From Leptasterias polaris (lineage: Eukaryota; Echinodermata; Asteroidea; Forcipulatida; Asteriidae), in contig JAZGTN010000003.1 in the NCBI GenBank assembly GCA_037783415.1, positions 8,036,501-8,100,500 of the forward strand: DNA of 64,000 nucleotides. Direction: 5' to 3'. Each line of letters begins with the position of its first letter. Within the stretch, counting starts at the first letter, position 1. The notes beneath the pieces were generated by a model. The model did not search any database and was not told the origin of the DNA. It worked only from the letters and a program-made list of their open reading frames with translations. A program made the translations under genes and the position numbers. Shown here one piece after another: positions 10,657-22,598 of the stretch.

Positions 10657-13600
10657 CTGGAAATAAATAGTCGTTGAATAAAAGATTACGTTTTGGTTGT
10701 ATTTGTTTTAGGTTTTTTAAACAGTTTTTTTCTCTTAAGAATGTGTGGTTTTGTAAAACAAATTGTAAATTACTCTTTGTATATTTTAAAATAAATGTTA
10801 TGCTATTTTAAACAAGGTTATTTCGGCCACTTCTGAGGCTGCCAACCACGTGTTATTAAATAAGGGAATAACAGAGTTGCGACGAGGTTTTCAACAGCCG
10901 TTTAAAACAGGCAGGGTCCTGACCGAGTGGTCCTGCAAGGTTTTAATCTTTAATTTTTTTCAATGAGAGATCACCTACATGTACATGTAACATCACAAGG
11001 CCACAGATGACCATTTTGAGGTGAGGGCTACACTTAACTGATTTGGGCTGTTGACGCAAGTCAACTGTCACCCCGGGCACGTTACCACCTACTCCTGGGG
11101 CTGAAACAGGGTTACCCCCTTCACAGTCCTTAAGGATGTAGGCATGTCTGGTAGAGCAGAATATACTACCTTCCCAACTCTTTACTGTTAAGTGCCTTGC
11201 TCAAGGGCACAAGTGTCACGACCAGGTATCAAACCCACACTCAGCTGCTGACAGCACCAGAGCTTAAGTGCCTTGCTCAAGGGCACAAGTGTCATGACCA
11301 GGTATCAAACCCACACTCAGCTGCTGACAGCACCAGAGCTTAAGTGCCTTGCTCAAGGGCACAAGTGTCACGACCAGGTATCAAACCCACACTCAGCTGC
11401 TGACAGCACCAGAGCTTTGGTCCAGTGAACTAGACTGCTCGGCCATGACATTGCCCTTTAAGACTAAGTCACTACTCTTTTATTCCCATTCATACCCTTT
11501 TTGTTAAAAAGCATTTTTTAAAAGAAGCAAAAACTGTAACTGAGCTTGTCTTTTTGTTACATTTTAAAAATTCCTGTCCTCATGATTTTTTCACCAAGGG
11601 TCACATTTCACGCAACATTCAACTAAAGCCAATGACTCTTGGGTGGTTGGGTTTGCATAGTGCTAAATTTCCTTGCCTTATGCCTCTAGGATCCCGGTTC
11701 GAATCACGCCGGGGGCATTACGAGGATTGGGTTTTTAGTCGCCACCAGGTTTTCCCTAGAATATTTATCAGGGGTTTTCCTTAAAACTGAAACTTCCTTC
11801 CTTGTCTTCTCTCCATTGGTTCTTGGCTAGAATAGGTATTAAGTTTGCTTTTCTGAGATTCCTTTGCTTTATAACCAGAATTAATAAATGAAAATGAATG
11901 AAATTATATGGGGGTCCTGATCTTAGCCATAATGCCTGAAATTCTCAGCCTTCTTCCAATAAATAATCCAATTATGCAATCCTTTCCTTGGAAATCAACA
12001 GAGTGTGGGTTCGAATCCCAGTCGTGACACTTGTGTCCTTAAGCAAGACACTTAACCACATGCTTCGTCCTTCGGATGGGACGTAAAGCCGTAGGTCCCG
12101 TGTGTTGTGTGATGCACGTAAAAGAACCCAGTGCACTTATCGTAAAGAGAAGGGGTTCGCCCCGGTGTTCCTGGTTTGATTGGCTGCATATTGCGCCACA
12201 GCACCTTGTAAACCATTACAAGGTGCTATGCAAAGGAATAGGTCTCATACTTCAACACGTAACCCCACATACCTTGTAGGAAAAATACTGAGCGCTTTGA
12301 GACACCCATCGGGAGTATAAAGCGCTACATAAGAACTGCGTATTATTATTATTATTAATGCTTTAATTGCCTCCATTGCCAAATGTTAGTACCTTGGTGC
12401 CTCTTGAAATGTTCCAATAGTAATTTACATATTCCTCATAGAGTGCCCTTTACAAAGGTGCCCTAGGGATTTCAAGAACGAAACAACAAGCCTATTTAAG
12501 GCAGCATGGACGTTCCCTAATTCCAAGTGACATCTCATCTGATGATTGAAAAGAAATATTTCGGCAAGAGCAGGGTTCTTCCCAATGCATAAAAGGCCTT
12601 GCACTAACTTTTTGACTTGACTAGCCCGCCGGGCTAGTCAGCTGTACATTTGACTAGCCTGCACAACTTTTCACTAGCCTGAAATTTGAGAATAAAATTC
12701 CGAGCGCAATCCCCCAAAATACATGAAACACAAAATCAGAAAGAGAAAATCTTACATTATAATACAGTTAAATACTCTTGTTCATCAAGGGTATCCTAAA
12801 TCGGTCATTTTTGTAGAATGAGGCCTGAACGTTCTCTAGTTTTTCGTAAACAAGCTAAAATTTCCACGGAAATGTGCTCCGTTGACCATGCTGTCGATGG
12901 AATATGCGTGAGTACCAGCAACGACAATGCTGATTATATGGTTTGTGCCCACACCAGCGTTATTGCAATGTCAAGGAACAACCGCTTTTCCTGAGCATGC
13001 GCAGACAGGTTCATTTTTTTGTCAAGGCGTTTGTTACTGGTTTTTGTATGCTATGGCACAATTTCGTCATTAGAGGGCAATTACTTACGCGCTATAGCAC
13101 TGTTGTGAAATGCCCTCTAGCGTTCAATGTTTCTTGCATTTGTTGCTGCATGCACAGTAATGAAAATACGAAGACTACAGCCTGTAAATTGGAAACGATA
13201 TGCCTGTGGTCAGCGTTTCGCGGCACCTTTCGAGTGGATTTTTCACATTGCACAGTGGTTTGGGACCCAGACATTTCTTCAAAAAAAAAAATTCCAGTTT
13301 TTGTTATAGCTTTTACCAGACATATCTAATTATATAGTTCAAGTTAAAAAAAAAATATTTTGAGGCCTTTTTCCCATCGAAATTGACATTTCATTACCAA
13401 GCCTCTTTAATCATTGTGGCAAATCTTAATTTGATCGACTTGATATAAAATGAGTCGCTTTGTCTAAAGCCTTGTTAAATTTTTTTCATAATCTGTTTTC
13501 CTTGAAGCCACTTCAATACTCGTTCATTTGATGTATAATTTATTTTGAAACCTTTGGCGAAATGTCAGTTAAAGAACCGTAAAAAGAAATTTTGTACATC

Positions 13601-16600
13601 GCAAATTAAAGAAAAATAAACAAAATCAAAACGTTGGACATTTTGTCAATCGGCCACCAACGGCCAAAATATTTTGTGTATTTTTCTTCATAAATTGATA
13701 GAGAGACTACTTGGCAATAAAATAAAAATAGCGGACAAATCCCACAAGATCGCCTTAATTCTGAAAAATCGATCACTTCTAGCGGCGTAGCCATCGGAAA
13801 ACATCAAAAACCAGAGAGAAAAGGAGCGCCCTCTGTTGACAACCCATGAATAGCGGGATTAGGTTTTCTCAGAATGAAAAGCGTCGTCGCCGGAAAAAAG
13901 AATAATGCAGATTTTTATCCACAAGAGGGCGCACTTTACTTGTTACTTGACTTGCGCCCTCTTTAGAGAAAGGGAGCTTATTTTAAACAAAATTCTCGGA
14001 AAATTCATTTATGTTGACGATAAAACGTTTCCTTTTAGTCTAGAAGAGGTATGTTATCGTGTTTGATAATTTTTATAAACATTCAGACAATTTTTTGAAC
14101 TGAAGTGTGCCGATGTCCGGGTCATGTTTGGTTTTAAACCACTGTGCATTGCACATTGGTGTGTAGCATGGACAAGTGCATTAATAAGTTTATAATTTCT
14201 GACTGGCCCACCGGGCTACCTAGAAGCACGTTTGACTAGCCCGCAGCACTCTTGACTAGTGATTGTCACCGGGCTAGTGACTAAATCGAGCCCTGCACAA
14301 GTTAGCATATCGGGTCGATACCCACGAATTGCGTGCCGATACGTGCCAATTTTGGCCGATGCACAAAAAATTATAGATAATTTCACAAAAAGCCAACAAG
14401 AAAAAAACCATAAAGGCCTATAGAATGCTCCAGATTGCACAGTACGGCTTTTAAAACCAATATAAACACCAAGTACAAAACATTCCAAAGACCTTGTTTC
14501 AATTCAGAGTGCTTCAGCCAAACATCAACAAAATGGGGTTTTGAAAAAATCCTGGGTAGAACCCTGGAGAGCTTTAGATAAAGTGTCTTATATTCACCTA
14601 GGAAGATGACAACTTGTGTGAAGATGACCACGGGTCCAAATATTGCATGTAGGATGACAAGCATCGACATGATGACCATGCATGATGTGAGCGACGTCAG
14701 TTTGAGGGTTATGAAGCCAGCGGCAATCCATAGAGCTAGTAATGCAGGGCTGAGCCAGGTCTGTTGAGCCTTCTTCAACGACTTCTGGAGCTCACTCACT
14801 AAAAAGGAAAAAAAAACACACAAGCGTGTATAAAAGCAACTTCAATCAGGATCTCATATAGACACCTTGCATGTGACGTCACACTCTAAAAAAGTGCCCT
14901 CACTGAGGCCAAAAATCACCCTTACTGAGTCCAAAGGAAGCAGATCATTGGTGGATAGGTTTTCTTTGTGTGCTTGACCTCAGCGTTCCTGTAGTATTCC
15001 CCGTTATGCAAGGGGTCTATTGTCCCTCTTTTTGTTTGAACTTTAACGTTATTGCTTAACAGCTTTCATTAAACATACATGTTGTACACACTTTCTAACT
15101 GGGGATCTTCACCCAACCTTTTGTTATAGGTTTCCCCGGCTTAAATGTGTATACCTACTGTATTACCCAGTAAAACAAACATTGATTCAAATGTTGTGGA
15201 GTGTGTTCCAAAACAAAATACAAATTTATCAAAAACAGCTGGTATTTTCACAAGGTGTTTTTCTCAATGTTTTCATGTTCTTATGTTTGACACTAGGACA
15301 ATAGACCATGTTACATTTGTTTACAGAGTGGTGACCTTGTACATTCTAAAGCGTTTCCTGCCGGGCAAGATACTACACAGGCTATATGGGAAAATTTACA
15401 TTTTGTGTCATAATTTTCACATAAATTCAAAATTTACAAAAGCAACAGCTGTACAGCTTTTGAGATGTCCCCCCTTTCTTCATATAAAAAGTTGAGAAAA
15501 ATCAGACAGTGCAATCTTCACAAAACATAAGATTTGTTGTTTTCTTCCATTGATCTGTGTACAAATGTGCCTGCAGGAAGTCCAGGCTCTGTGGCTCTTT
15601 TGTAAACATGTGATGTCACAGGTCACATCGTCTATAGTGTGATCAAATAGAAAGTTACAATTTCCCAATCATTATAGAAACTGACCTTTACCCGACAAAA
15701 AAATGCACTTCAAGTCATACAAATAAAAACAATAAAACTAGGCTGAGTCATTTCAAATGATCAGGCCAGGTTTCTATAAAATGCCTTTTCCCACGGCATG
15801 AACAAATTACGATGGAGTTATTTTTGGATCAGTTCAAAAATATTCTTTGACAGTAGCAATCTGAAACCAGCTGCAGTCTGGGCTTGATTTCACGATGAGC
15901 TTACTGTAAGATAGATCTTGAGCACAAATCAGTCTTTATTGCTAAGTGAATTGTGATACATGTCATAATACAAATCAGGAAGGTGGTATTAACAACTCAT
16001 CTTTAAAATTAATTTTAGTGGCACTGTGGTTTTGAATGATAGATCCACCATGAATTGATAGGGTTATGATTATACGGTGGTGACTGCATCTATAGCCATA
16101 AAAGGAAACTGACTGGGTAACATTTAGTAAATTTTGGATTGAACAAAGAAAAATTAATTGAAGCAGGATTTGAACCTGTGACCTTCGGATTAGCGTCCCA
16201 GTGCTCCACTAACTGAGCTATGTAGCCCTTTATTGGGAGTCTCCTTATTTTTTCAATCTTTGTGTAGGTGCCATTCAGCAGTGTACATGTAAGTGCCATT
16301 CAGTCTAGGCCTGGGATACTAGTGAAATTTACTACTCGACTAGTCGCAACTCAAATAGTCGCGACTTCGACAGTAGTCGCACAGGCCTACATGTACGCCT
16401 AATTTAGTCACAGGTTCAAATCACACTCCAGTCAGTTTTTCTTTGTCAAACCCCAAATTAAATAAAATTTACCCGATTACAATTTCCCTTGCGGTTTATT
16501 ACTTGGTATTCTATTTTCATAATAATTTGTAACAAATCAGCAAAGCAATTACTAAGTAAACAAACACAAAAAACCTTAGACACTGCTTTGTTTTGTTTGA

Positions 16601-18198
16601 CATTACAATGTACCTCGGATAGTGAAAAACTTCATCAGTGTATTATCTATGTAGGTAGTGATGTCATCGGAGAGTTTGCCGCTTGTAGCTTTACTAACGA
16701 AGCTCTGCGTTTTAACCTTGCTCCGAGCCCATTCCTAAAAAAAGAACATTTCAGTTGAAAATGTTACAAATGATTAAACCACTTCCGGCAATTTCTTGTA
16801 AACCAAAATCAAAAAAATTAAAAAAGGTTGCATCCACACACAAACATTAAACTGTAGGCTTACGTTTCAGTTGAAATTTTAAATAACTTTATTTTGATAG
16901 GCCTTATCCCAGCACATTGTGGTCAGAGACTTAGTTCGGTTGCTCCTAAAGAATGAGTCCTAATCCTAGATCATAGATGAACTTAGAAATTTGCCAGTGA
17001 CATACATGTATGGTGTCCGGTGTCGCGCACTGAGCATTCCAGCGTACTATCCGTTCCGGAAGACCAATATAATAACATTACGTCATGTCATGCCTGCGCG
17101 CAGTACTAAGTAGTCCATTTTGTGCCGCACTGAGTGTTCCTCTACTCTCTAGACTCTCGCTAAGCTGTCATGGCGGCGTCCACCACAAGCTCTATAGCTA
17201 GCATGGCTAGTACAGTGTTGAACATATACATCGTTTTAAAGAAGTGTTCACTATTTGAGCGGCAGCAAGTATATGGAAAGGTTGACAGAGGGGGAGAAGA
17301 AGGTCGTGGGTTCACAATCAAAAAAAGATTTGACAAAGGGGGCGGTATTGTCTGACAATTTAAGGGCATGGGAGGAGACCACGACTACTGAAATGACCGG
17401 CTACGTCACCCACACGGCAGGAACGCATAGTACGGCCACGCATGCGTACATCACCTGGAACGCTCAGTATGCCAGAATGTCGAGGACGTGACACCGGTCG
17501 AGATAATGGTGGAGCAGACACGTTATTTTAAGCGTCGCTGTACAGGATGAAATTATGAATATTTATAGCAATATGTGAACAGATGATGGAGGTATAGTTG
17601 TGATAATCATAACCCTGGCCTCCATCCTCCCGACGGTCGCCTCCAGTCTCTGCGACCCTCGGGAGGATGGAGGGTTACGATTATCGCAACTGCCATGGAG
17701 TAGGCTAGGATGTAGGAGGAAGAAGCAGACAAGGGACAACAAGAATTTATTCTTATTTTTATGTGGGACGAAAAAAGCAGTTATGCTGATAGTTGCGATA
17801 ATCGTAACCCTCCTCCCGACGGGCAAGCCCGTCGGGAGAAGGGTTACGATTATCGCAACTATTATGCTGAAATGTGTTTAAAAAGAATTAACAATAATAT
17901 GAGTAGTACAGTAGTACCAGTACTACAGTAGGCACTTGTTTTTGATAATTTAAACAGAAGAAAAACAAAACAACAAGAAAATAAATTGTGAGTGTGACAA
18001 AGAGAAAGACGTTTTTGCTCATTGCTCATTCTAATTTCTATCTACCTTTTGCACTTGCTGCACGGCATCAGAATTCTTCACATTCTCCCAAGTTTCCGAG
18101 ACAGAGGCATCGGCACTTTGAATAAAGAGTGCAATTGTGAAAAGAAATAAAAAGGAAGCCAATAAAGGCAGTAATAAAGACCGAATCCGGAACTCCAT
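10418..18198 (-). CDS. BRI3BP/TMEM109-like multi-pass membrane protein, complete, 4 exons
   Basis: Exons 18198-18046, 16734-16614, 14798-14598 and 10656-10418 join in frame (phases 0, 1, 1) into 237 residues, close to the ~250 of BRI3BP and TMEM109. The ATG at 18198 opens a signal peptide (MEFRIRSLLLPLLASFLFLF, AxA-like SADAS). Exon 3 holds two hydrophobic segments (LLALWIAAGFITLKL and MSMLVILHAIFGPVVIF) and exon 4 one or two more. The C-terminus is a charged coiled coil (LYDLEDKVSDLHDK, then ERSLDRIDEKLDVILE), placed as in BRI3BP. BRI3BP is an ER/mitochondrial protein tied to apoptosis, and TMEM109 (mitsugumin 23) is a reported ER/nuclear cation channel. Which of the two it is nearer to cannot be settled by eye. 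The upstream side is the 14-kb foldback element, 143 bp from the ATG. Confidence 0.75.
11189..11418 (-). repeat. SINE-B derived 76-bp tandem triplication
   Basis: Three nearly identical 76-bp copies start at 11191, 11267 and 11343 (AGTGCCTTGCTCAAGGGCAC, then CGACCAGGTATCAAACCCAC and CAGCTGCTGACAGCACC). Each copy carries the SINE-B B-box region on the minus strand. They lie in the large intron 3 of the BRI3BP-like gene. Confidence 0.85.
11635..11910 (+). repeat. tRNA-derived SINE (SINE-C)
   Basis: A B-box-like GGTTCGAATCACG at 11697 follows GCCTCTAGGATCCC. The 3' end runs into AATAAATGAAAATGAATGAA, a tail like those of L2/CR1-mobilised SINEs. One copy only in this window. Confidence 0.5.
12003..12360 (+). 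repeat. SINE-B copy, 5' truncated, long 3' body
   Basis: Begins at the B-box (GTGGGTTCGAATCCCAGTCG) and continues CACTTGTGTCCTTAAGCAAG and CGTCCTTCGGATGGGACG, and ends in GAGCGCTTTGAG, TAAAGCGCTACATAAGAAC and (TATTAT)n. It lacks the A-box half. Confidence 0.8.
14598..14798 (-). CDS. Exon 3 of BRI3BP-like gene (transmembrane)
   Basis: Acceptor CCTTTTTAG and donor CTAG/GTGAAT border 201 bp. It encodes SELQKSLKKAQQTWLSPALL followed by two membrane-spanning stretches. Confidence 0.8.
16085..16265 (-). repeat. SINE-A copy 3 (minus strand, full length)
   Basis: Read on the minus strand: CAAAGATTGAAAAAATAAGG, GGGCTACATAGCTCAGTTAG, GGTTCAAATCCTGC, then TTTCTTTGTTCAATCC. It lies in intron 2 of the BRI3BP-like gene. 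It could be mistaken for a tRNA gene, but the flanks match the SINE on both sides. Confidence 0.8.
16309..16386. mobile_element. Deletion derivative of the AGTCGCGACT MITE family
   Basis: Ends AGGCCTGGGATACTAGTG and AGTCGCACAGGCCT flank CGACTAGTCGCAACTC and AGTCGCGACTTCGACAG. The same modules form the longer element at 44410-44739. Confidence 0.6.
16614..16734 (-). CDS. Exon 2 of BRI3BP-like gene
   Basis: Acceptor TTCTTTTTTTAG and donor CGAG/GTACAT border 121 bp encoding EWARSKVKTQSFVSKATSGK, then LSDDITTYIDNTLMKFFTIR. This matches the lumenal helical part before the membrane segments. Confidence 0.75.
17596..17691. mobile_element. Miniature hairpin element, copy 1
   Basis: AGTTGTGATAATCATAACCC on the left pairs with GGGTTACGATTATCGCAACT on the right, and the inner CCATCCTCCCGA pairs with TCGGGAGGATGG. 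About 96 bp, nearly all in the stem. It lies 100 bp from a second copy with the same arm sequence. Confidence 0.7.
17790..17861. mobile_element. Miniature hairpin element, copy 2, with 9-bp target duplication
   Basis: A 72-bp near-perfect palindrome: 34-nt arms (AGTTGCGATAATCGTAACCC, then CTCCCGACGGGC) with one mismatch. TTATGCTGA at 17781-17789 is repeated at 17862-17870, a 9-bp direct repeat at the borders, as left by Mutator-like insertion. Confidence 0.75.
18046..18198 (-). CDS. Exon 1 of BRI3BP-like gene (signal peptide)
   Basis: ATG at 18196-18198 with G at +4 is the first in-frame ATG. The exon encodes 51 residues with a long hydrophobic core and then ETWENVKNSDAVQQVQK. It ends at AAAAG before GTAGAT, phase 0. 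The frame is open for 11 codons upstream but has no further ATG. Confidence 0.75.
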
Positions 18199-18331
18199 AA
18201 TATTCTCTTTACTACTGCTAGCTGGGCACACAATTCAAGATTCTTCTCGCAAATTAATTAATCATCACCATTCATGAAGTAGAGCGCCCTCAATGTTATT
18301 ATTAATAGACAGCTAGGCTGGGACCCAGTCG

Positions 18332-18340
18332 TGTCTGTGT
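18332..18340 (+). other. Left 9-bp target site duplication (TGTCTGTGT)
   Basis: It directly precedes the left terminal repeat and is identical to 32495-32503, which directly follows the right one. Confidence 0.85.
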
Positions 18341-18540
18341 TAGTCTTGATTGGCGACGTTCATTTCGCAACACGAAATACTAACCAGGCTGAAGTGAGCA
18401 CCGAATTTGGGCCCAGCACCGAATCAGGCCCAGCACCGAATTTCTCCTCAGCGCCGAATTTCAAAATTTCCGATAAAGACCGTCACTACATGTCAATAAC
18501 AACACAAAGACGGTGTGTCCTACATGCCTACTTTAAATAA

Positions 18541-21430
18541 GGTTGTGTCACCTTTAATTTATGAAATTTTAATATTTTTCTTCATAGATCTGTTTATTAT
18601 ATCCCTAGCCATAACTCCTAGGCGGAAAAATATTCTCAGGCCACTAATTAGCTCAGCCCAACTAATTAAACATTGCCTCAAATTAGCGCGATAGCCACAC
18701 ACTGTACAAAGTATGTAAAACATACCTAACTTTGACGAAAGTTGTGTCACCTTTAATTTATGAAATTTTAATTTTTATTTTCATAGATCTGTTTAGTACA
18801 TCCTTAGCCATAACTCCTAGGCGGAAAAATATTCTCAGGCCACTAATTAGCTCAGCCCAACTAATTAAACATTGTCTGAAATTAGCGCGATAGCCACACA
18901 ATGTACAAAGTATGTAAAACATACCTAACTTTGACGAAAGTTGTGTCACCTTTAATTTTTGAAAATTTAATATTTTTTTTCATAGATCTGTTTATTATAT
19001 CCCTAGCCATAACTCCTAGGCGGAAAAATATTCTCAGGCCACTACTTAGCTCAGCCCAACTAATTAAACATTGTCCTAAATTAGCGCGTGTATAGCCACA
19101 CAATGTACAAAGTATGTAAAACATACCTAACTTTGACGAAAGTTGTGTTACCTTTAATTTATGAAATTTTAATATTTGTTTTCATAGATCTGTTTAGTAC
19201 ATCCTTAGCCATAACTCCTAGGCGGAAAAATATTCTCAGGCCACTAATTAGCTCAACCCAACTAATTAAACATTGCCTCAAATTAGCACGTGTTTACATT
19301 GCTAGCCACACAATGTACAAAGTATGTAAAACATACCTAACTTTGACGAAAGTTGTGTCACCTTTAATTTATGAAATTTTAATATTTTTTTTCATAGATC
19401 TGTTTAGTACATCCTTAGCCATAACTCCTAGGCGGAAAAATATTCTCAGGCCACTAATTAACTCAGCCCAACTAATTAAACATTGTCTGAAATTAGCGCG
19501 ATAGCCACACAATGTACAAAGTATGTAAAACATACCTAACTTTGACTAAAGTTGTGTCACCTTTAAATTTTGAAAATTTAATATTTTTTTTCATAGATCT
19601 GTTTATTATATCCCTAGCCATAACTCCTAGGCGGAAAAATATTCTCAGGCCACTAATTAGCTCAGCCCAACTAATTAAACATTGTCCTAAATTAGCGCGT
19701 GTATAGCCACACAATGTACAAAGTATGTAAAACATACCTAACTTTGACGAAAGTTGTGTCACCTTTAATTTATGAAATTTTAATTTTTTTTTTCATAGAT
19801 CTGTTTAGTACATCCTTAGCCATAATTCCTAGGCGGAAAAATATTCTCAGGCCACTAATTAGCTCAGCCCAACTAATTAAACATTGCCTCAAATTAGCAC
19901 GTGTTTATATTGCTAGCCACACAATGTACAAAGTATGTAAAACATACCTAACTTTGACGAAAGTTGTGTCACCTTTAATTTATGAAATTTTAATATTTGT
20001 TTTCATAGATCTGTTTAGTACATCCTTAGCCATAACTCCTAGGCGGAAAAATATTCTCAGGCCACTAATTAGCTCAGCCCAACTAATTAAACATTGTCTG
20101 AAATTAGCGCGATAGCCACACAATGTACAAAGTATGTAAAACATACCTAACTTTGACGAAAGTTGTGTCACCTTTAATTTTTGAAAATTTAATATTTGTT
20201 TTCATAGATCTGTTTATTATATCCCTAGCCATAACTCCTAGGCGGAAAAATATTCTCAGGCCACTAATTAGCTCAGCCCAACTAATTAAACATTGCCTCA
20301 AATTAGCACGTGTTTACATTGCTAGCCACACAATGTACAAAGTATGTAAAACATACCTAACTTTGACGAAAGTTGTGTCACTTTTAATTTATGAAATTTT
20401 AATATTTTTTTTCATAGATCTGTTTATTATATCCCTAGCCATAACTCCTAGGCGGAAAAATATTCTCAGGCCACTAATTAGCTCAGCCCAACTAATTAAA
20501 CATTGTCCTAAATTAGCGCGTGTATAGCCACACAATGTACAAAGTATGTAAAACATACCTAACTTTGACGAAAGTTGTGTCACCTTTAATTTATGAAATT
20601 TTAATATTTTTTTTCATAGATCTGTTTAGTACATCCTTAGCCATAACTCCTAGGCGGAAAAATATTCTCAGGCCACTAATTAGCTCAGCCCAACTAATTA
20701 AACATTGTCTGAAATTAGCGCGATAGCCACACAATACAAAGTATGTAAAACATACCTAACTTTGACTAAAGTTGTGTCACCTTTAAATTTTGAAAATTTA
20801 ATATTTTTTTTCATAGATCTGTTTATTATATCCCTAGCCATAACTCCTAGGCGGAAAAATATTCTCAGGCCACTAATTAGCTCAGCCCAACTAATTAAAC
20901 ATTGCCTCAAATTAGCACGTGTTTATATTGCTAGCCACACAATGTACAAAGTATGTAAAACATACCTAACTTTGACGAAAGTTGTGTCACCTTTAATTTA
21001 TGAAATTTTAATATTTTTTTTCATAGATCTGTTTATTATATCCCTAGCCATAACTCCTAGGCGGAAAAATATTCTCAGGCCACTACTTAGCTCAGCCCAA
21101 CTAATTAAACATTGTCCTAAATTAGCGCGTGTATAGCCACACAATGTACAAAGTATGTAAAACATACCTAACTTTGACGAAAGTTGTGTTACCTTTAATT
21201 TATGAAATTTTAATATTTTTTTTCATAGATCTGTTTAGTACATCCTTAGCCATAACTCCTAGGCGGAAAAATATTCTCAGGTTACTAATGAGCTCAGCCC
21301 AACTAATTAAACATTGTCCTAAATTAGCGCGTGTATAGCCACACAATGTACAAAGTATGTAAAACATACCTAACTTTGACGAAAGTTGTGTCACCTTTAA
21401 GTTATGAAATTTTAATATTTTTTTGAGCTT
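18541..21430 (+). repeat. Left arm satellite array, ~14 copies of ~200 bp
   Basis: CACCTTTAA landmarks recur near 18550, 18749, 18948, 19150, 19360 and on to 21391 at steps of 198-211 bp. Each unit has TAACTCCTAGGCGGAAAAAT, TTAGCTCAGCCCAACTAATT and CCACACAATGTACAAAGTAT. Length variants come from two forms of the linker (GCGCGATAGCC, or CACGTGTTTACATTGCTAGC). The last copy breaks off in AATTTTAATATT. Confidence 0.95.
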
Positions 21431-21870
21431 TTCTCTTGAACTTTTCATGGTGCTTTTCTCTTGAACTTTTCACGGTGCTTTTCTCTTTCTCTTGAACTTT
21501 TCATGGTGCTTTTCTCTTTCTCTTAAACTTTTGACGGTGCTTTTCTTTTTCTCTTTCTCTTGAACTTTTCACGGTGCTTTTCTCTTGAGCTTTTCACGGT
21601 GCTTTTCTCTTTCTCTTTCTCTTGAACTTTTTACGGTGCTTTTCTCTTGAGCTTTTCACGGTGATTTTCTCTTGAGCTTTTCACGGTGCTTTTCTCTTTC
21701 TCTTGAACTTTTCATGGTGCTTTTCTCTTTCTCTTAAACTTTTCACGGTGCTTTTCTCTTTCTCTTTCTCTTTCTCTTGAACTTTTGCACGGTGCTTTTC
21801 TCTTGAGCTTTTCACGGTGCTTTTTTCTTTCTCTTTCTCTTGAACTTTTCACAGTGCTTTTCTCTTGAGC
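21430..21870 (-). repeat. Inner array of ~25-bp units, inverted orientation
   Basis: CTTTTCTCTTGA and ACTTTTCACGGTG repeat with (TTTCTC)n expansions. It is the reverse complement of the large array at 22600-28090, so the inverted symmetry of the arms extends into the core, though only over 440 bp on this side. Confidence 0.9.
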
Positions 21871-22005
21871 TTTTTGAAGCGTTTTGAAGCGTTTTGAAGC
21901 GTTTTGAAGCGTTTTGAAGCGTTTTGAAGCGTGTTACTATTTTAGAAAGTTACAATTTTAGAAAGTTACTATTTTAGAAAGTTACTATTTTAGAAAGTTA
22001 CTAAG
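21868..22005. repeat. Two short tandem arrays (10-bp and 16-bp units)
   Basis: About six copies of TTTTGAAGCG at 21870-21930 are followed by about four copies of GTTACTATTTTAGAAA at 21932-22003. They form the border between the inverted inner array and the 12-bp array. Confidence 0.9.
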
Positions 22006-22007
22006 AA

Positions 22008-22598
22008 AACTACCGTGAAAACTACCGTGAAAACTACCGTGAAAACCACCGTGAAAACTACCGTGAAAAGTTGCGTGAAAACTACCGTGAAAAATACCGT
22101 GAAAACTACCGTGAAAACCACCGTGAAAACTACCGTGAAAACTACCGTGAAAACTACCGTGAAAACTACCGTGAAAACTACCGTGAAAACCACCGTGAAA
22201 AGTTGCGTGAAAACTACCGTGAAAACCACCGTGAAAACTACCGTGAAAACTACCGTGAAATCTACCGTGAAAAGTTGCGTGAAAACTACCGTGAAAACCA
22301 CCGTGAAAACCACCGTGAAAACTACCGTGAAAACTACTGTGAAAACCACCGTGAAAAGTTGCGTGAAAACTACCGTGAAAACCACCGTGAAAACTACCGT
22401 GAAAACCACCGTGAAAACTACCGTGAAAAGTTGCGTGAAAACCACCGTGAAAACTACCGTGAAAACTACCGTGAAAACTACCGTGAAAACCACCGTGAAA
22501 ACTACCGTGAAAACTACCGTGAAAACTACCGTGAAAAGTTGCGTGAAAACTACCGTGAAAAGTTGCGTGAAAACTACCGTGAAAAATACCGTGAAAAG
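22008..22598 (+). repeat. 12-bp satellite array, ~49 units
   Basis: The unit GTGAAAACTACC alternates with GTGAAAACCACC, and about every 5-8 units with GTGAAAAGTTGC. Because 12 is a multiple of three and the unit lacks stops, open frames run through it on both strands, giving KTTV, YREN and FTVV peptide repeats. These are by-products. Confidence 0.95.

Noticed and set aside
18559..21448. Repeated frames of 60-143 codons (MYKVCKTYLTLTKV, MTQLSSKLGMFYILCT)
   Set aside because: They are both strands of the ~200-bp satellite in the foldback arms, with the same frames in the right arm. They follow the repeat period and change with linker length, not with coding constraint.
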